A DNA stretch of 64,000 nucleotides from Cucumis sativus (GCF_000004075.3 NC_026655.2:20693489-20757488); one strand, 5' to 3'. Counted from the first letter of the stretch, positions 23,289 through 35,816 are shown. Notes: generated by a model from the sequence alone, not told the origin. Translations and numbers: made by a program.

Positions 23289-25148
23289 ATGAGAAACCAT
23301 TTCTTCAAATCTCCTGCTCGATCCACACCCTCTCATTCCCCTCCCCCGTCTCACGGCCTCTGCCAGTCTCTCATGGAAGAGAACATCGACGTTGCAGAAA
23401 CCCTAATCACCAAATGGGATTGCACTGCTTCCTCTTATGCTGACATCACTCCTCTCTTTCAAGACGACCGCTACGAGGCCAATCAGTACCTCAAAGCCGT
23501 CAAGGACTTGCAAACAGCGATGCAGTATTTCGGCTCCGAGCGTATGAACTCTCACCATCTTGTTCGTGCTCAGAATTTGATGCAGACTGCTATGAAGAGG
23601 TTGCAGAGGGAGTTTCATCGGATTTTAGCGGAGAATCGAGCGCATTTGGATCCCGAATCGATTTCTAATCGTTCGTCTAGAGATTCTGTTTTCACTGGGA
23701 ATTCTGATTTGGAAGATGAGAGTGAAGATGATTTACGATTTGCGAATGAGAATAATGTTAGTGAAGAGGAACGGATTTCGAGATCGGCTATTAAGGATTT
23801 GAAATCCATTGCGGAAGGTATGATTTCTGCTGGTTATGGTAAAGAGTGTGTGAAGATTTATATTGTTGGTAGGAAATCGATTGTTGAGGAAGGTTTGTAT
23901 AATCTTGGAGTTGCAAAACCCAATTATCATCATGTTCATAGGATGGAGTGGGAGGTTTTGGAAGTCAAGATTAAGAACTGGTTGAATGCTGTTAAAATTG
24001 CTGTGAAAACTTTCTTTGAAGCGGAGAAATTCCTATCCGATCAAGTTTTCTCCAGTTCTGCTTCGATTAGAGAATCTGTTTTCTCGGAAATCACCAAAGA
24101 AAGTGCTCTGACTCTCTTTAGCTTCCCGGAAATGGCTGTGAAATCGAAGAAAACGCCGGAGAAAATTTTCTTGATTCTTGATCTGTACGAAGCGATTTTC
24201 GATCTATGGCCGGAAATCGAATCGATGTTCATCTACGAATCAACAGCCTCCATCAGATCCTTAATCGATCATTCGTTAACAAAAATCGCCGAAAGCATCC
24301 GCTCCATGCTCATCGATTTTGAATCTCATATCCAAAAAGATTCCTCCAAAACACCAGTACCAGGCGGTGGAGTTCATCCACTCACTCGTTATGTGATGAA
24401 CTACATCGCCTTTCTCAGCGACTACAGCGGAATCCTCCCCGGAATCGTCGCCGATTGGCCGTTACTTCTTCATTCTCCATTACCGGAATCCTTCTTTGGC
24501 GGTAACGATTCAGAAGAAAATCCTCTCACCATACGCATGGCTTGGTTGATTCTAGTCCTTCTCTCGAAGCTCGATAGCAAAGCAGAGATCTACCACGACG
24601 CTCCTCTCTCGTACATCTTCCTCGCTAACAATCTCGAGTACATAGTCGTGAAAGTACGAACCTCAAATCTCCGATTCGTTCTTGGAGATGAGTGGATCGA
24701 GAGCCATGAAACGAAGGTGAGGCAGTACGCTTCGAGTTACCAACGGATGGGATGGAGTAGAGTGTTCTTATCGTTGCCGGAGAATCCAATGGCGGAAATC
24801 TCACCGGAAAGAGCAAGAAAACACTTTCATGATTTCAATATCGCGTTTGAAGAAGCATACAGACATCAAGCATCGTGGATCGTTACGGATTCGAAGCTTC
24901 GAGAGCATATCAAGATCTCGTTGGGGAAGAAACTGGGTACGCTTTACGGTGAGTTCTATATCAGTAACCGGTCGCGATTGGAGAATCTTTACGGAAGTGA
25001 ATCGGAGGTAAGATTTGCACCGGATGATTTAGGGAATTACTTGTCGGATTTGCTTCACGGCGATGGGAACTCGGGAGGGAGTGTTTCTTCCTCGTCGTCG
25101 TTGTCGTCGTCGCCGTATCATTTTCACGGTGGACGGCGGAGTGGATGA
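23289..25148 (+). CDS. EXO70H: EXO70 exocyst subunit, EXO70H1/H2-like
   Basis: Plant EXO70 paralogue; EXO70 binds the plasma membrane (phosphoinositides) and helps the exocyst tether secretory vesicles. Intronless 619-aa ORF, as usual for this subfamily. The N-terminus matches the EXO70H1/H2 pattern (a short Ser/Pro-rich start, then LMEENIDVAETLITKWD), with RLQREF..LAENRAHLDPES following. The Pfam EXO70 domain covers about residues 200-590, including GGGVHPLTRYVMNYI, LSYIFLANNLEYIV and ARKHFHDFNIAFEEAY. The C-terminus is a Ser-rich tail ending in RRSG. In Arabidopsis, H-clade members are linked to immunity, which would fit the upstream W-box cores (inference). The 3' end and downstream sequence are partly duplicated at 25.9 kb. 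Confidence 0.94.
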   Translation: MRNHFFKSPARSTPSHSPPPSHGLCQSLMEENIDVAETLITKWDCTASSYADITPLFQDDRYEANQYLKAVKDLQTAMQYFGSERMNSHHLVRAQNLMQTAMKRLQREFHRILAENRAHLDPESISNRSSRDSVFTGNSDLEDESEDDLRFANENNVSEEERISRSAIKDLKSIAEGMISAGYGKECVKIYIVGRKSIVEEGLYNLGVAKPNYHHVHRMEWEVLEVKIKNWLNAVKIAVKTFFEAEKFLSDQVFSSSASIRESVFSEITKESALTLFSFPEMAVKSKKTPEKIFLILDLYEAIFDLWPEIESMFIYESTASIRSLIDHSLTKIAESIRSMLIDFESHIQKDSSKTPVPGGGVHPLTRYVMNYIAFLSDYSGILPGIVADWPLLLHSPLPESFFGGNDSEENPLTIRMAWLILVLLSKLDSKAEIYHDAPLSYIFLANNLEYIVVKVRTSNLRFVLGDEWIESHETKVRQYASSYQRMGWSRVFLSLPENPMAEISPERARKHFHDFNIAFEEAYRHQASWIVTDSKLREHIKISLGKKLGTLYGEFYISNRSRLENLYGSESEVRFAPDDLGNYLSDLLHGDGNSGGSVSSSSSLSSSPYHFHGGRRSG

Positions 25149-25857
25149 GGAGGACGAAAAAGGACGAATTTTGAAAGGGATGTGTGAGGATATAATCTTA
25201 AGGACGTGTACAAATCAAATTGATTGTGTTTTTCTTTTCCTTTTTCCTTTTTGATTGATTGATTGATTATTTTGTAATGTAAATTTTCTATCATATTGGT
25301 GGGGACATTATGTTTGAGAAACCTTTTCTTTACTTAAATCATTATTCTTTTCTTTTGTTTAACCTTTTAGTCTATAAGGTAAATAAAAGGTAAACATAAT
25401 GTATCATCCTCTTCTTGCTAACGCTCAATTATATATATCCATCTTTAGTTTTTCAAGCTTGAGATTGGACTTCTCCCACACAATTAACCAAATCTTACCC
25501 CACCAAAAACTTACATATATATAAATGTATTTTTTCTTTTTGTATGCAATTTTTAAATTCACATATTTACATTACAAAAAATCATGTGAAAATTGACCGT
25601 CTTTCTTTATGGTTACAGATGTAGTCGAAGATATTCTTTTTACATTTTTTAGTGTGTTTATTATATAGTATTTGGTGCCCCTATTTAAAATTTCTCATTG
25701 ATAGCACTCTTGTCAAAGACTCCACAGATTGTTATTGTTGACACCAGATGAATGCAAGGATCTCCTCTACGATGATGTTTGCTAATGCAAATCTCGACAA
25801 AAGACGCTGACTACATACTTTAGAGACCAAGAGTGCATTTGACTTTTTTTTTTTTTT

Positions 25858-26175
25858 TTATGGGAATACTAGAGGGAGTGTTTCTTCTTCGTCGCCATGG
25901 TTGTGGTCGTGGTCGTGGTCGCCATACGATTTTCACGGTGGTCGGCAAATGAGGACAAATTTTGTAAAGTGATGTGTAATGATAATTTCACATGTGTACA
26001 AATCAAATTTTATTTTGGTTTTTGTAATAGATTATTTTGTAGTTAAAATTTTGATTCATATGGGTGGGGACATATAGTGGAATTTTGGTCCAACGAGAAC
26101 CCTATTTTAGTTAAATCATTGTGATCTTTTGCTCAATGTTTTTGGTTTAATGTTTTAGACTAACATATTTCTCAT
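25858..26175 (+). pseudogene. duplicated 3' end of EXO70H plus downstream sequence
   Basis: This segment parallels 25062-25390. It contains the GGGAGTGTTTCTTC serine-codon run, the CGTCG/GTGGTCG-type repeat, ATTTTCACGGTGG, the GTGTACAAATCAAAT block, GGTGGGGACAT, and then TTAAATCATT and GTTTTAGACTA, in the same order and orientation and about 790 bp downstream. Only the last ~25 codons and 3' flank were copied; no upstream EXO70 coding sequence is present, so it cannot encode an exocyst protein. Confidence 0.8.
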
Positions 26176-28394
26176 GTTAACATCAGGTTTATATAAATAT
26201 GGAAATCCAATCAAGTTTTAAAATACTGATATTGTTAAAAGTATCAAAATCGAAATCTCAATAAAAATATATTAATTTTTTATAATAAAAGATAAAATGG
26301 AAATAAACATTTTATTATTTTTAAATAAATAAACATTATTATAAATATAATATGAAATATATTCATAACTCAAAAAATAAAATAAAATAAAAATAAAACA
26401 AAAAAAATAAGAATGATTTTAAATATTAAAACGAATTCATTAAATAAAATAACAAAATTAAGAGGAAAAAAAAAGAGAAAAAAACAAATAATTACCTCAC
26501 AAGTAAGAAAAGATGTTGAAAAAGAATCGAAAAAGAAAAAAAATTAAATCAAAATTTTATAAAAATAAAATAATAATAAAATGAATGAAGTTGAATAGCT
26601 AGTAGGTATGGATTGGAAAGAAACTAAGAAAATTAACAATTAAGCTACTTACGAGTATTAAAAATTAAATAGTTTTCTTTATATATTATATATAAAAATG
26701 ATAAAGTTGATACTAGTCCCCTAGAGCTATACTAAATTCGTTAGTTATTGTGTGATATTAGATTGAACTTGAACCCCAATCAATTTTTAAATATCCTCAT
26801 CTGCTGCTGACAATAACCAAAAGCAATATTTCAATTCATATAGTACATAATATAATTTTTTTTAAGGTTTCGTGTATACAAATACGTTCAAATATGTTAT
26901 TCTAACATGATACACAATACATGTCTTTGTATATAACTCATTGGTCAAACTATTGTAGTACATACGACTCACTTCATTCAATATTTAAATGTCATTTCAT
27001 TTAATGATATGTGTTATTGTATTTCATAGTCCCACACAATTGATGTGTTTCTTTTACATTTCAACGAAAAGAGAAGAAATGAAAATTTGTTACTACATAC
27101 CTCTTCTACCAAACTTTTATTCATATACATTACGCGCGATCATTTAATTAAATTAGGTGACGGAAAGACTAAATCGTAGTTCAAAATTCAAACTTAAATG
27201 TCACCAATCACATGCAATGAATACCAAAACACAAGTGGGGTTTTGAGTAGGTGATGTTCATAACTTCACCTTAATTATATATATGTTTTCCTAAAAAGTC
27301 TCAGTCTTTCAAATTGTGTTTTTCTAAACTCCTATTATCTGATCGTACCATATGCATTCAATATATATATATATATATATACTACCTCTCCATTCATATT
27401 TTGTAATATTTGAAACAAATCACATTAAATTTGTATTGTTAGATTAAATCAATTGACGTTAAAGATGATTAACATAAATTAAAAAATTAATCGAATCAAT
27501 GTTCGTCATTTGGTTTTATGCACTTTGTCGTCTATGTTGAAAACCAGTCAGCCCAACTCAAGTATCTCTTCTTTTTTTAAAAAAGTCATTTTTGTATAAG
27601 ATATTTCGTGTGTTCTATACGAACTATAAACTTGAGAAATACAAATCAATTTTTATTTTACTTTATTTGTCTAGTTGTAAACTTCGTGAAGTTATATATA
27701 AGGATTATGAAGTTGAACTTTTAAAACCAAACAAAGAGTGAAGTTTACATCTTCGTTTTCTTAGCTAATCAAACATCACCTTATTTTCCTTCTCTCTATT
27801 TCTTCTTTCCATTCTCCTCTTATCTCCCTTATTTCTTCTTCATTTCTACTTATTTTCTTCTATTTGTTTTCTTTTAATTTTTCCTATCTCACTTCTTTTA
27901 GTTCATCTCACACAGTTAAAGTAAACCAATCGATCTCCCGTAAAGCCAACCAACTGACATTTTCATCTACTCTTAACCATCAAAATCGACCAACAAAAAT
28001 CAATTTGGATTGGGTTGGGTCTATAAAACCATAACTTAGAGACTATTATGCACACATATTAAAATATTTGTTTTTGTCTAATGTTTTTTCTTTATTTAAA
28101 ACTAGTTATAAATACCATGTATATTTTGTATTTGACATTTGAATTTTATGAAATTTTACTTATTATATTTTAAATTAGTAAGAAAACAATAATAATACTA
28201 ATAATCTGACAACTCAAAACAAATTTTAAGTGTTGGTCCAAAAAATCTCCAACCCAACCCATATATACCCCTGGTTCATATCACAAACCAAGTTTAAACA
28301 ACAATTCAAAAAATTAATATTAGAAAAGTGTTCAAAAGTTTTTTTTTTTTTTTTTTTTTTTGTGTTTTTCCTTGTTCTTGAAAGATATGGGACG
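26176..28394. other. intergenic, no gene seen
   Basis: Very AT-rich, with a short TA array (27360-27380) and a pyrimidine-rich tract (27770-27930). An inverted pair of GGATTGGGTTGGGT-like and CCAACCCAACCC motifs at about 28,010 and 28,240 may mark a small terminal-inverted-repeat element. Confidence 0.45.
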
Positions 28395-28505
28395 TGGAGT
28401 GCGTTATTATAATTTGTAGTTATTATAGTTTGTATTTTATTATAGTCTGTGTGTAGGGTGAAAATTATTATAGTTTGAGTTATTATAATCTATGCTTGGG
28501 GAAAT
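28395..28505. repeat. TTATTATA(A/G)T-rich repeat, MITE-like
   Basis: Several copies of a TTATTATAGTTTG-like motif run up to TATGCTTGGGG. This resembles the internal echoes of the Harbinger-type element that follows, and may be the worn edge of a related copy. Confidence 0.4.
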
Positions 28506-28612
28506 AAGTAATAGTGACATATAGGAGAGATGAGGGTGAGGAATAGTGATAGGATGGAGTGAGGAATAGGAGAAATAAGAAGAAGAAAAAAGTAGAATAG
28601 TCTTAATCTTTA

Positions 28613-30264
28613 GGAGACGTTTGGGGGAATGAAAGGAATAAGAAAAATGGAGAACTAAGTGGAGGAAATGATTATTATAATTTTGGGGGAATGATTAAGT
28701 GAAATGAATATAGAGGATTATTTATAATCCTTGTTTGGGGGAATGATTAAGTGAAAGGATTACGAGGATTATTATAATCCTTGTTTGGGAGAAGGATTAT
28801 TTGGGGGAAGGATTATGACAAAAAAAAAAAATCATTTATGTAATTTATTTTTATTTGTACATTAACCCCGATATGAAAAAATATACATTTTTTTTTTCTG
28901 AACATGAAATTATTGTTTTTTTTTCGTGAACCCAATACAAAATGACAAATGTGATAATATTTTTTGCATTTGTGTAAATTGTTTGTACCATAAAACCTCT
29001 ACAACCAAGAATTGTATTCAAATTCATTTTTTTAGTTAGGTTGTACCGTAATCCAACATTTCATAAAAAATTTGTATTAATTTTCTTTTGTTGATTTTGT
29101 ATAAATATTTTTTTTTACTTGTAACGTACACTTAAAATATTTTTAAAAGTAGAGTATTTTTTCTCATTTGTACATTAATTTTTTTTTTTTTAACATTAAT
29201 CAAGTGCAGAAAAATAATGTGTATTAATTTTTTGTGTAAAATATGTTTATGAAATTTATACCACAAATTAAATTCACACAGAAATTGTATTATTTAATTT
29301 TTCATTCTTCTTCAATTTGTAGTTCAATTTGATCCGTAAATCCAAAATATTAAAAAAAATATGCTATTTTTTAAAATTTATGACAAATATTTGTTTTTCT
29401 ACTACAGCTACATATGAGAAAGAAATTGAATTACATTTTTTTTCCATGCGTAAAAAATGCTTATGGAATGTTTTCTGTAAACCAAATACAAACAAAAATT
29501 GTATTTTTTTTTTTTTTTGCCTAAACTTATTTATTTTGTTCGTACTGTTTTTCAAAACGACGAAAAATTGTATTAAAATAATATTTATACGGTAACCCAA
29601 CACACAAAAAATATGTATTAATTTTTAAATTTTTGTATAAAAAAAAACTTGGATCGTACACACAATACATAATACAAATAAATTGTATTTTTTTTTCATT
29701 TATGAAAAATGTGTTTATTCAAATTGTACCGTAGAGATAATACAAAAATAAATTTTGTATTTTAAATTTGAATCATCAATCCTATACAATAAAAAATTGT
29801 ATTATGTTGTTTTTATTTTTTCTTTCATTTTTAATATTTTTTCTTTCGTTTTTAATATTTTTATTCATGAGAATGATAAGCAACATATGAGAAGATGACT
29901 AATTCCTAATTTGTTTGACATAGAGAGAATGAAGATGGGATGTGAATTAATTTGTTAATTTGTTTGGGAAAGAGAAGAAATAAAAGGATTGATTTGGAGA
30001 TAGAAATAAATAAATGAGGAAAAAGAAGAAGAAGAAATAAACTAGGAAAGAGAAGAAGAAGAAGAAAGAGAATGATTATATTGGGAAAGGGAATGATTAT
30101 ATTGAAAAATGAAAGGATTAAGTGGAAAAAGTGGGATAATAAACGAGGGAAGGGAAGGAATAAGGGGATTAAGGGTAATTCTTTCCATCCCCTTAATCCA
30201 TGGGCCAAACAAGGAAATGACTAAGATAGTCATTTTCTTTCATTTCCTTCCCCCAAACGGTCCC
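28613..30264. mobile_element. PIF/Harbinger-type non-autonomous element (1.65 kb)
   Basis: The left end GGAGACGTTTGGGGGAATG and the reverse complement of the right end GGGACCGTTTGGGGGAAGG form terminal inverted repeats (19 of 24 bases alike by eye). Each is flanked by TTA (28610-28612 and 30265-30267), the standard PIF/Harbinger target duplication. No transposase is encoded. The terminal GTTTGGGGGAA motif recurs inside (about 28683, 28732, 28782, 28800), and the centre is a degenerate AT-rich array (separate entry). Confidence 0.72.
28860..29810. repeat. degenerate tandem array inside the Harbinger-type element
   Basis: Roughly 70-100-bp divergent units, each with a GTAC(C)GTA..CAACA-like segment, then AAAAATTGTATTAATTTT, then a T-run. 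Units are too diverged for an exact period by eye. ORFs read across it are low-complexity and not coding. Confidence 0.5.
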
Positions 30265-32689
30265 TTAAGAAAAACATGAAGTTAGCTAAAATAATTCAGT
30301 ACACTTCTTCATATTCTGAAGGTCGAAGGGTTAGGAATAAGTTAAAAATATCTTTAACCATTAGAAAAAGAAAAAAATGTTCAAATAAAATTAGGAGTGG
30401 GTCATTGTCCTTTGCATGTGTTCTAAAGGACAATGGACAAGAATCAACGGGATTTGTTAAACTATATCATTTGAACCACATGAAAGTATATATATAACTA
30501 TTAGTTATCAACAAAATTGCTCCTATTCTAAGGTACATTGAAAGAGTGTATTATAGAATACATTTTTAAATGTTCAATTTAAAAGATAAAGTTATTTTAA
30601 ATAAAATTTGAAATAGCTTTTGAAGTATATGTAAGTCTCTTTCTCTTTTTCTTTTTCTTTTTCTTTTTGGATGTTAGGAAGGTTTAAAACGTAGGATCTA
30701 ATTACAAGGGTAGATGGGTGAAAAGGGTTATGTTTACCGATTTTAATTTTGTAATGCAAATCAATATATAAGATAAAGTTAACATGCAATCTAAAAAATT
30801 GAAAATAAAGTGAGTGCAAAAGTAAAGCTAAGTTTAGGAGGAAAAGATGAGATCGCCTATATCGTTTCTCCATAGTTACTTTATTGAGAAAAGTTTTTTT
30901 GAGAACAAAACCTACACCACCATTTTTCTTCTTTTAGCTAGGCTAAAGAGAAGCCCACATTCTATCATTTCCACTGGTTTAGGATCTAACCATTTTTCCT
31001 TTCACACAACCCAAAGTGCACTGACACCTTAATGCAAAACCCCAATAATTAAGAAAAACTAAACCAAAAACAATCCACCTCTAAATAGGTAAGAGTTACA
31101 AGTTTTGCATCACACAACACTCCACCAATTTTCTCTCAACAATTACACTTACAAAAGTGGACAAAAATGAGAGAAATTGAGCCCTTTTTTTAGCACTCCA
31201 ATCATGGATCAAATCAAATAGAGAGTAGAGTAAGTTGGTGAATTTCTACTGATTTTCAAGGAAAGGTAGGTTAAAGGATGAAATGAAGGATTGGTGATAA
31301 AAATGAATGGTTTAATCTCAACCTTTGGATCTAGGGTAAAAGGATGAATGGTTGAGATTAAATGAGGATAGAAAATATAAAGAATAAAATACATTGATAA
31401 ATGAAAGCTTGTTATCATCAAACATAAAAGACCTCTTCCTTTTTTCCACTCATTTCATCTCTCAAATTGAGTACTGACCCAATCTCAAAAATAAAATATA
31501 TATACAAAAAAAAAAAGAAAAGAAGTTATTTTTAAAGACCTTTTATTTATTTATTTTTACTTTTCAAAACTTTTGTTTAATTTTGAAGACATTCTTGACT
31601 AATAACTAAATAGTATTAAGGGTCAAGTTATCTCATTACCTCCCTTGATATAATGCTTGTGATATCAAGCTATTTTGAAATTAGAGATTTGATTCTCTCA
31701 TCTCACACACATTAATAAAATTTAAAAATCAGTAAAATTATCTCCAAAATTAGAACATCTCAAATGATTGATTTGGTGTCAAAAACATGCTAAACAATAT
31801 CATCATAATTGAATAAATAACACATGCAACATGTATTGTTATAACTCACCAAATCCAAACAAGGCTACCAATTATGCCATTCATGATTAAAACAAAGTAC
31901 ATAGTTTAAAACTAGAAATGCAAGGTTTAACTAGAATTCAAGAATAAATCTCAAAATAAACTTAACTTAGTTGTAATTGATATGACTTTTCATCTTAGAG
32001 ATGAGAAGTTATGTCATTCATCACCAATTTATTATACTAAAAAAAACTGCACACACTTTCTTTTACTCTTGATAACATGTGGAATGAGCATCAGGAAATG
32101 GCCACGAGAATTATGTCCAAGGACATTCTTTGTACCAATTTACATTCACATTTGATTTGATAGGTGTCTTTACAAAAAGAAATCAAGAGATAAATGAATC
32201 ACATCTAAAAAAAAAAACTTGAAGAGTATAGAGTTTATAGGAAATAAATGAACTCCAAGAGTATCACTGAAACAATAAATTACAAAACAGACAATTCCAT
32301 ACAATTTTTTCTTTTTCTTTTGCAAAGGGTTTGTAATTAAAGTGTGGGGAGGGAGAGTCAACCTTTGACTTGATAGTATAAACGTTCTTTCAATTGATCT
32401 ACGCTCATGTTGTCAATATATTTTTAATTTGTAGGTAACCAAAATCAAATTGAATGTAACGCGTGTGTGCGCTAATTTTGAAATTGAGATTTGACTAAAT
32501 TGAATTTCTATATATTAACATGATGGACAATTTCTCAATTTAAACCTCCAAGAAATTTGGACAGAGTAACTTCCTCTTCTTCTCGAATTTATGATTGTTC
32601 ATCAATATTTGGTGGCACTTTTTATCCCCTACCTCAAAGCTTGAAATTTAGTTAGTTTTCAAATCTCTTTCACAATGTTTTGAAGCATA
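30265..32689. other. intergenic, no gene seen
   Basis: AT-rich, with a (CTTTTT)n tract at about 30637-30668. A possible old tRNA-derived repeat at about 31,620-31,720 carries a box-B-like AGAGATTTGATTCTC. No ORF has family motifs. Confidence 0.45.
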
Positions 32690-33060
32690 GCTCATTCTCA
32701 TAGCTTCTTTAGTTCTTTCCAAGTTTCTATTGTGACTTCTTAGATTCTGTTGTAATGATCAAGCTCTCTACAGTTTTTTATCTCCATTTTACATTTACAT
32801 ACAAAAAAAAAAAAAAAAAAGGAATCAAAAGAGGGAGTTTGTAATGAAGTGTGAGTGAGATTGTAATCTTTGAAAAATTATAACAATAAAGAAAGTCACT
32901 CCTTTTGCACAGTGGATGGATGTAGTAGGTACTGTGGAACCACTTAATTTTGTATGTTCTTCACTTTCTTTCCCTTGAGATCATCTTCATTATCTTCATA
33001 ATTCTATTTGTCTTGTCAAAGAACTTAAGACAGATTTGTTTTTCACTCTTTTGGTTTCTT
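32690..33060 (+). mobile_element. copia-type LTR remnant
   Basis: The run GAGATTGTAATCTTTGAAAA, the CAGTGGATG(G)ATGTAG motif, a GAACCACTTAATTTTGTATG block and a CTTT-rich end appear in the order seen at the R/U5 part of many plant Ty1/copia LTRs. No primer binding site or polyprotein follows, so it is a fragment. Identification rests on recalled motif order. Confidence 0.45.
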
Positions 33061-33436
33061 GTGTTAGTTTGGATGTGTGAAGGTAGAGTTTTGTTCAATG
33101 GTGTGTATGATCTGCTTCCAAATTGAAGCAACATGTTTGTGTTTAAGCCCTACCGGATTCATTGTTAGAAAGGATGGGTAGAAAGTTTTTGAAGAAAAGG
33201 TAAAAGCTCTCCAACCTAAGGTTTATTAACAATTTTAGTAGCGTAAAATTCAAATGTATAGAAAATGAAATTCAATAAATTTAACTTTAAATTGATCAAA
33301 ATACTTTGTAAAATTTATTGAAACTAAATGCGATGCATGTGAAATGGGGATTTTGTTTGATTATTGTGAGTTGGCTAGTTTATTGCAGGTAAATGAAGGC
33401 TACACACTTGTAAGAGGACTTACAAGTTTAACAAAT

Positions 33437-33885
33437 TACTTGTGGTAGAAAGAGTTTTCTATTCAAACAGATCATGAAGGCTTGAAGTAGCTTAAAAACC
33501 AAACGGTAAATGTGTAAATTTTTTTGAGATATTTCCATGTCATTCATTACAACATTGATGTGATAGCTAATGCATTATCAAGAAGATATGCTTTGTTTTC
33601 TCCCTTGGTGCAAAATTTATTAATTTGCATGAAGTTGAGAAATATGATATCATTAAATTTTCAGTGTTTAGGAGGGAAAATATCGATATTCAACATTGTT
33701 CACTGGTTGAAAATCAGAAATAATATAAATAGAGTGTGCACACAATGTTTCAAATATAAAAAAGTTAAGTCCAAGACACAACCCACATAGTCTTTACACA
33801 CATATAGGATGTTTCTAACAAAATGTGGTTTGATATTGATATGCGTTTATTACCAAAGGCTAAAGGCATTGTGATAACATTTTTG
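33437..33885 (+). mobile_element. Ty3/gypsy polyprotein remnant (RNase H to integrase)
   Basis: Broken translation in the order expected of gypsy pol: SIQTDHEGLK (RNase H), VIHYNIDVIANALSRR (the V-x-DALSRR motif), then RVCTQCFKYKKVKSKTQP (integrase zinc-finger end), then MWFDIDMRLLPKAKG (start of the integrase core). Several stops, frame changes and internal deletions separate these. Non-functional. Confidence 0.8.
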
Positions 33886-34035
33886 CATTAGTCAGTAAAA
33901 TAACACATTTCACTTTCATGTAATACGACTAGCATAATAAATAAACTCAGTTGAAAAAATTACAAAGAAAAAATAGGAAAAATGAGACCATGTATTTAAA
34001 CAATAGTGTTATAATTGAACTAAAAGATGTTTTTT

Positions 34036-34135
34036 AAATGGTTTTTTTTTTCAAACTCATTTTTATTTAAACCAAATGTGAAGTAATGGTTTTCTTTTTC
34101 AAACTCATTTTTATTTAAAACAAATGTGAAGTCAC
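34036..34135. repeat. 48-bp tandem duplication
   Basis: Two near-identical units from ATGGTTTT to AAATGTGAAGT at 48-bp spacing. A second smaller direct repeat (ATGATATACCTT / TTATTGTAACTAATTGAA) follows at 34160-34230. Confidence 0.75.
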
Positions 34136-34777
34136 AATCAAAGAGACAATGTCACCAAAAATGATATACCTTTCAAAATAGTGTTTATTGTAACTAATTG
34201 AAATGATATACCTTATTGTAACTAATTGAAGATTAGGTTAACACCCAATGGCCATGGCCTCCTAAGGTGTTACATTATCAAACCTTGCAAACTTTCTAGT
34301 ATGTGCAAGTTAGAGCCAAGAGAAAAATCAACCAAACCCTCATTCACTTATATATTAAATAAATTCTTTGGTAAAATTTATCAGTCAAAAATCAATTCAC
34401 ATTAATTTCAAACTTTTTCACACATTTTTCATTTAAAACTATACTAAAAGCACAAAAGCGAATTGGGCTATTTTAGTATTTAAATTTAGGAGGTCAATTG
34501 ATCAAATATCTCCATTCTTCCATCCTCATCTATCAAACCAAACAAAGATCAGCAGATTGAAGAAAGCACATTGATGGGCTAAACAAATCATAACCAATAC
34601 AAAGTTTAATCATCAAGATGATGAGTGATACAGAGTCTCCAAATTCATCAAATTCATCAGTTTTGGAGCTTACATTTGATAAACAACACAGAAGAAGACC
34701 CTACAATGCAAACAAACTACATACAAATGGGCAAAGAACAAGTCAAAGTTCTTTTTCTCGGATAGAAAAAAAAAAAT

Positions 34778-35597
34778 CTAAGCTTTCTTTGGAGATTTAG
34801 TTGCTTTAGGAGCCTTTGATGGAGATTTTGGTTCTTTAGTAGTTGCTTTCTCACTTTTCTTTGGCAAAAGAACTGGGTTTATGTTTGGAAGAACACCACC
34901 ATGTGCAATTGTTACACCAGCAAGCAATTTCCCAAGTTCTTCATCATTCCTTATGGCCAACAATACATGTCTAGGAATTATTCTGTTCTTCTTGTTGTCT
35001 CTGGCTGCATTTCCAGCCAATTCCAACACCTAATTTTCCCCCAACTTGTCAAATTAGAGATCCATATGATGCAATTCGAAAATAATTTGAAATTCTAGAT
35101 CATAAACCCTAGGATTCAATCATGTTAATCATATATCCCAACACAATCAAGCAACGGAATTAACTTGAATTCAACATTCCTAACAATAATTCAGTGCCAA
35201 ACTACAGCAATCACACATCGAAAAGCAAGAATTACAAATCCCAGCTCAAATTTTAAAGATCTTTCATTTCAAACTCATCAGTTATTTGAATTAAACTGGA
35301 ATCCCTAACTAACAAACATGAAACCCAAATCTAAACCAAACAGAAAGAAACACAGATCTAATAGAGTAAAAGGAGTTCAGTAGTTACCTCAGCGGCAAGA
35401 TACTCAAGAACGGCGGCCAAGTAGACAGGAGCTCCAGTACCAACACGACGAGCATATCGTCCATTCTTCAAGTATCGACCGATCCTACCAACGGGGAACT
35501 GGAGGCCGGCCTTAACGGAACGCGAAACCGGCTTCTTCTTCGGGCCACCGCCCTTTCTTCCACCAGCTCCCTTCTTCAACTTGCCGCCGGTTTCCAT
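34778..35597 (-). CDS. H2A.W: histone H2A, H2A.W type
   Basis: Core histone variant. Two exons, 35388-35597 (ATG at 35597) and 34778-35029, joined in phase 0 with GT/AG borders, give 153 aa. The fold is typical H2[16 protein letters not shown], then [23 protein letters not shown] and [12 protein letters not shown]. The long C-terminal tail carries SPSK (139-142) and SPKK (149-152), which define plant H2A.W, the variant enriched in heterochromatin where it contacts linker DNA. The intron position splitting ..EYLAAE from VLELAGN is common in plant H2A genes. The promoter carries histone-type elements. Confidence 0.96.
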
Positions 35598-35700
35598 GGG
35601 AACTAGAGTCGGGTCACCGTAAAATCAAAAGGGTAGGAGAAGAAAATGGAATTGGGTGAGTGGATATGACGATGAGAAGGATTGAACTTGCGGGAATGGT

Positions 35701-35706
35701 TTTATA
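35701..35706 (-). promoter_or_regulatory. TATA box of H2A.W
   Basis: TATAAA on the minus strand, about 105 bp upstream of the start codon. Confidence 0.75.
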
Positions 35707-35816
35707 GAGCCGCATAAAAACGACGGGGATTTGGGGAAGGAGGAGGATTCAGAAATGGGTGGTACGTTTTGACCGTACGATATAGTTCAATCGACGGATG
35801 TGGATAACTGTTGAGC

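Noticed and set aside
29329..29603. Overlapping ORFs on both strands at 29.3-29.6 kb
   Set aside because: Low-complexity reads of the A/T-run array inside the Harbinger-type element.
33524..33790. 88-aa ORF as a host gene
   Set aside because: It is the decayed RNase H/integrase part of a gypsy element.
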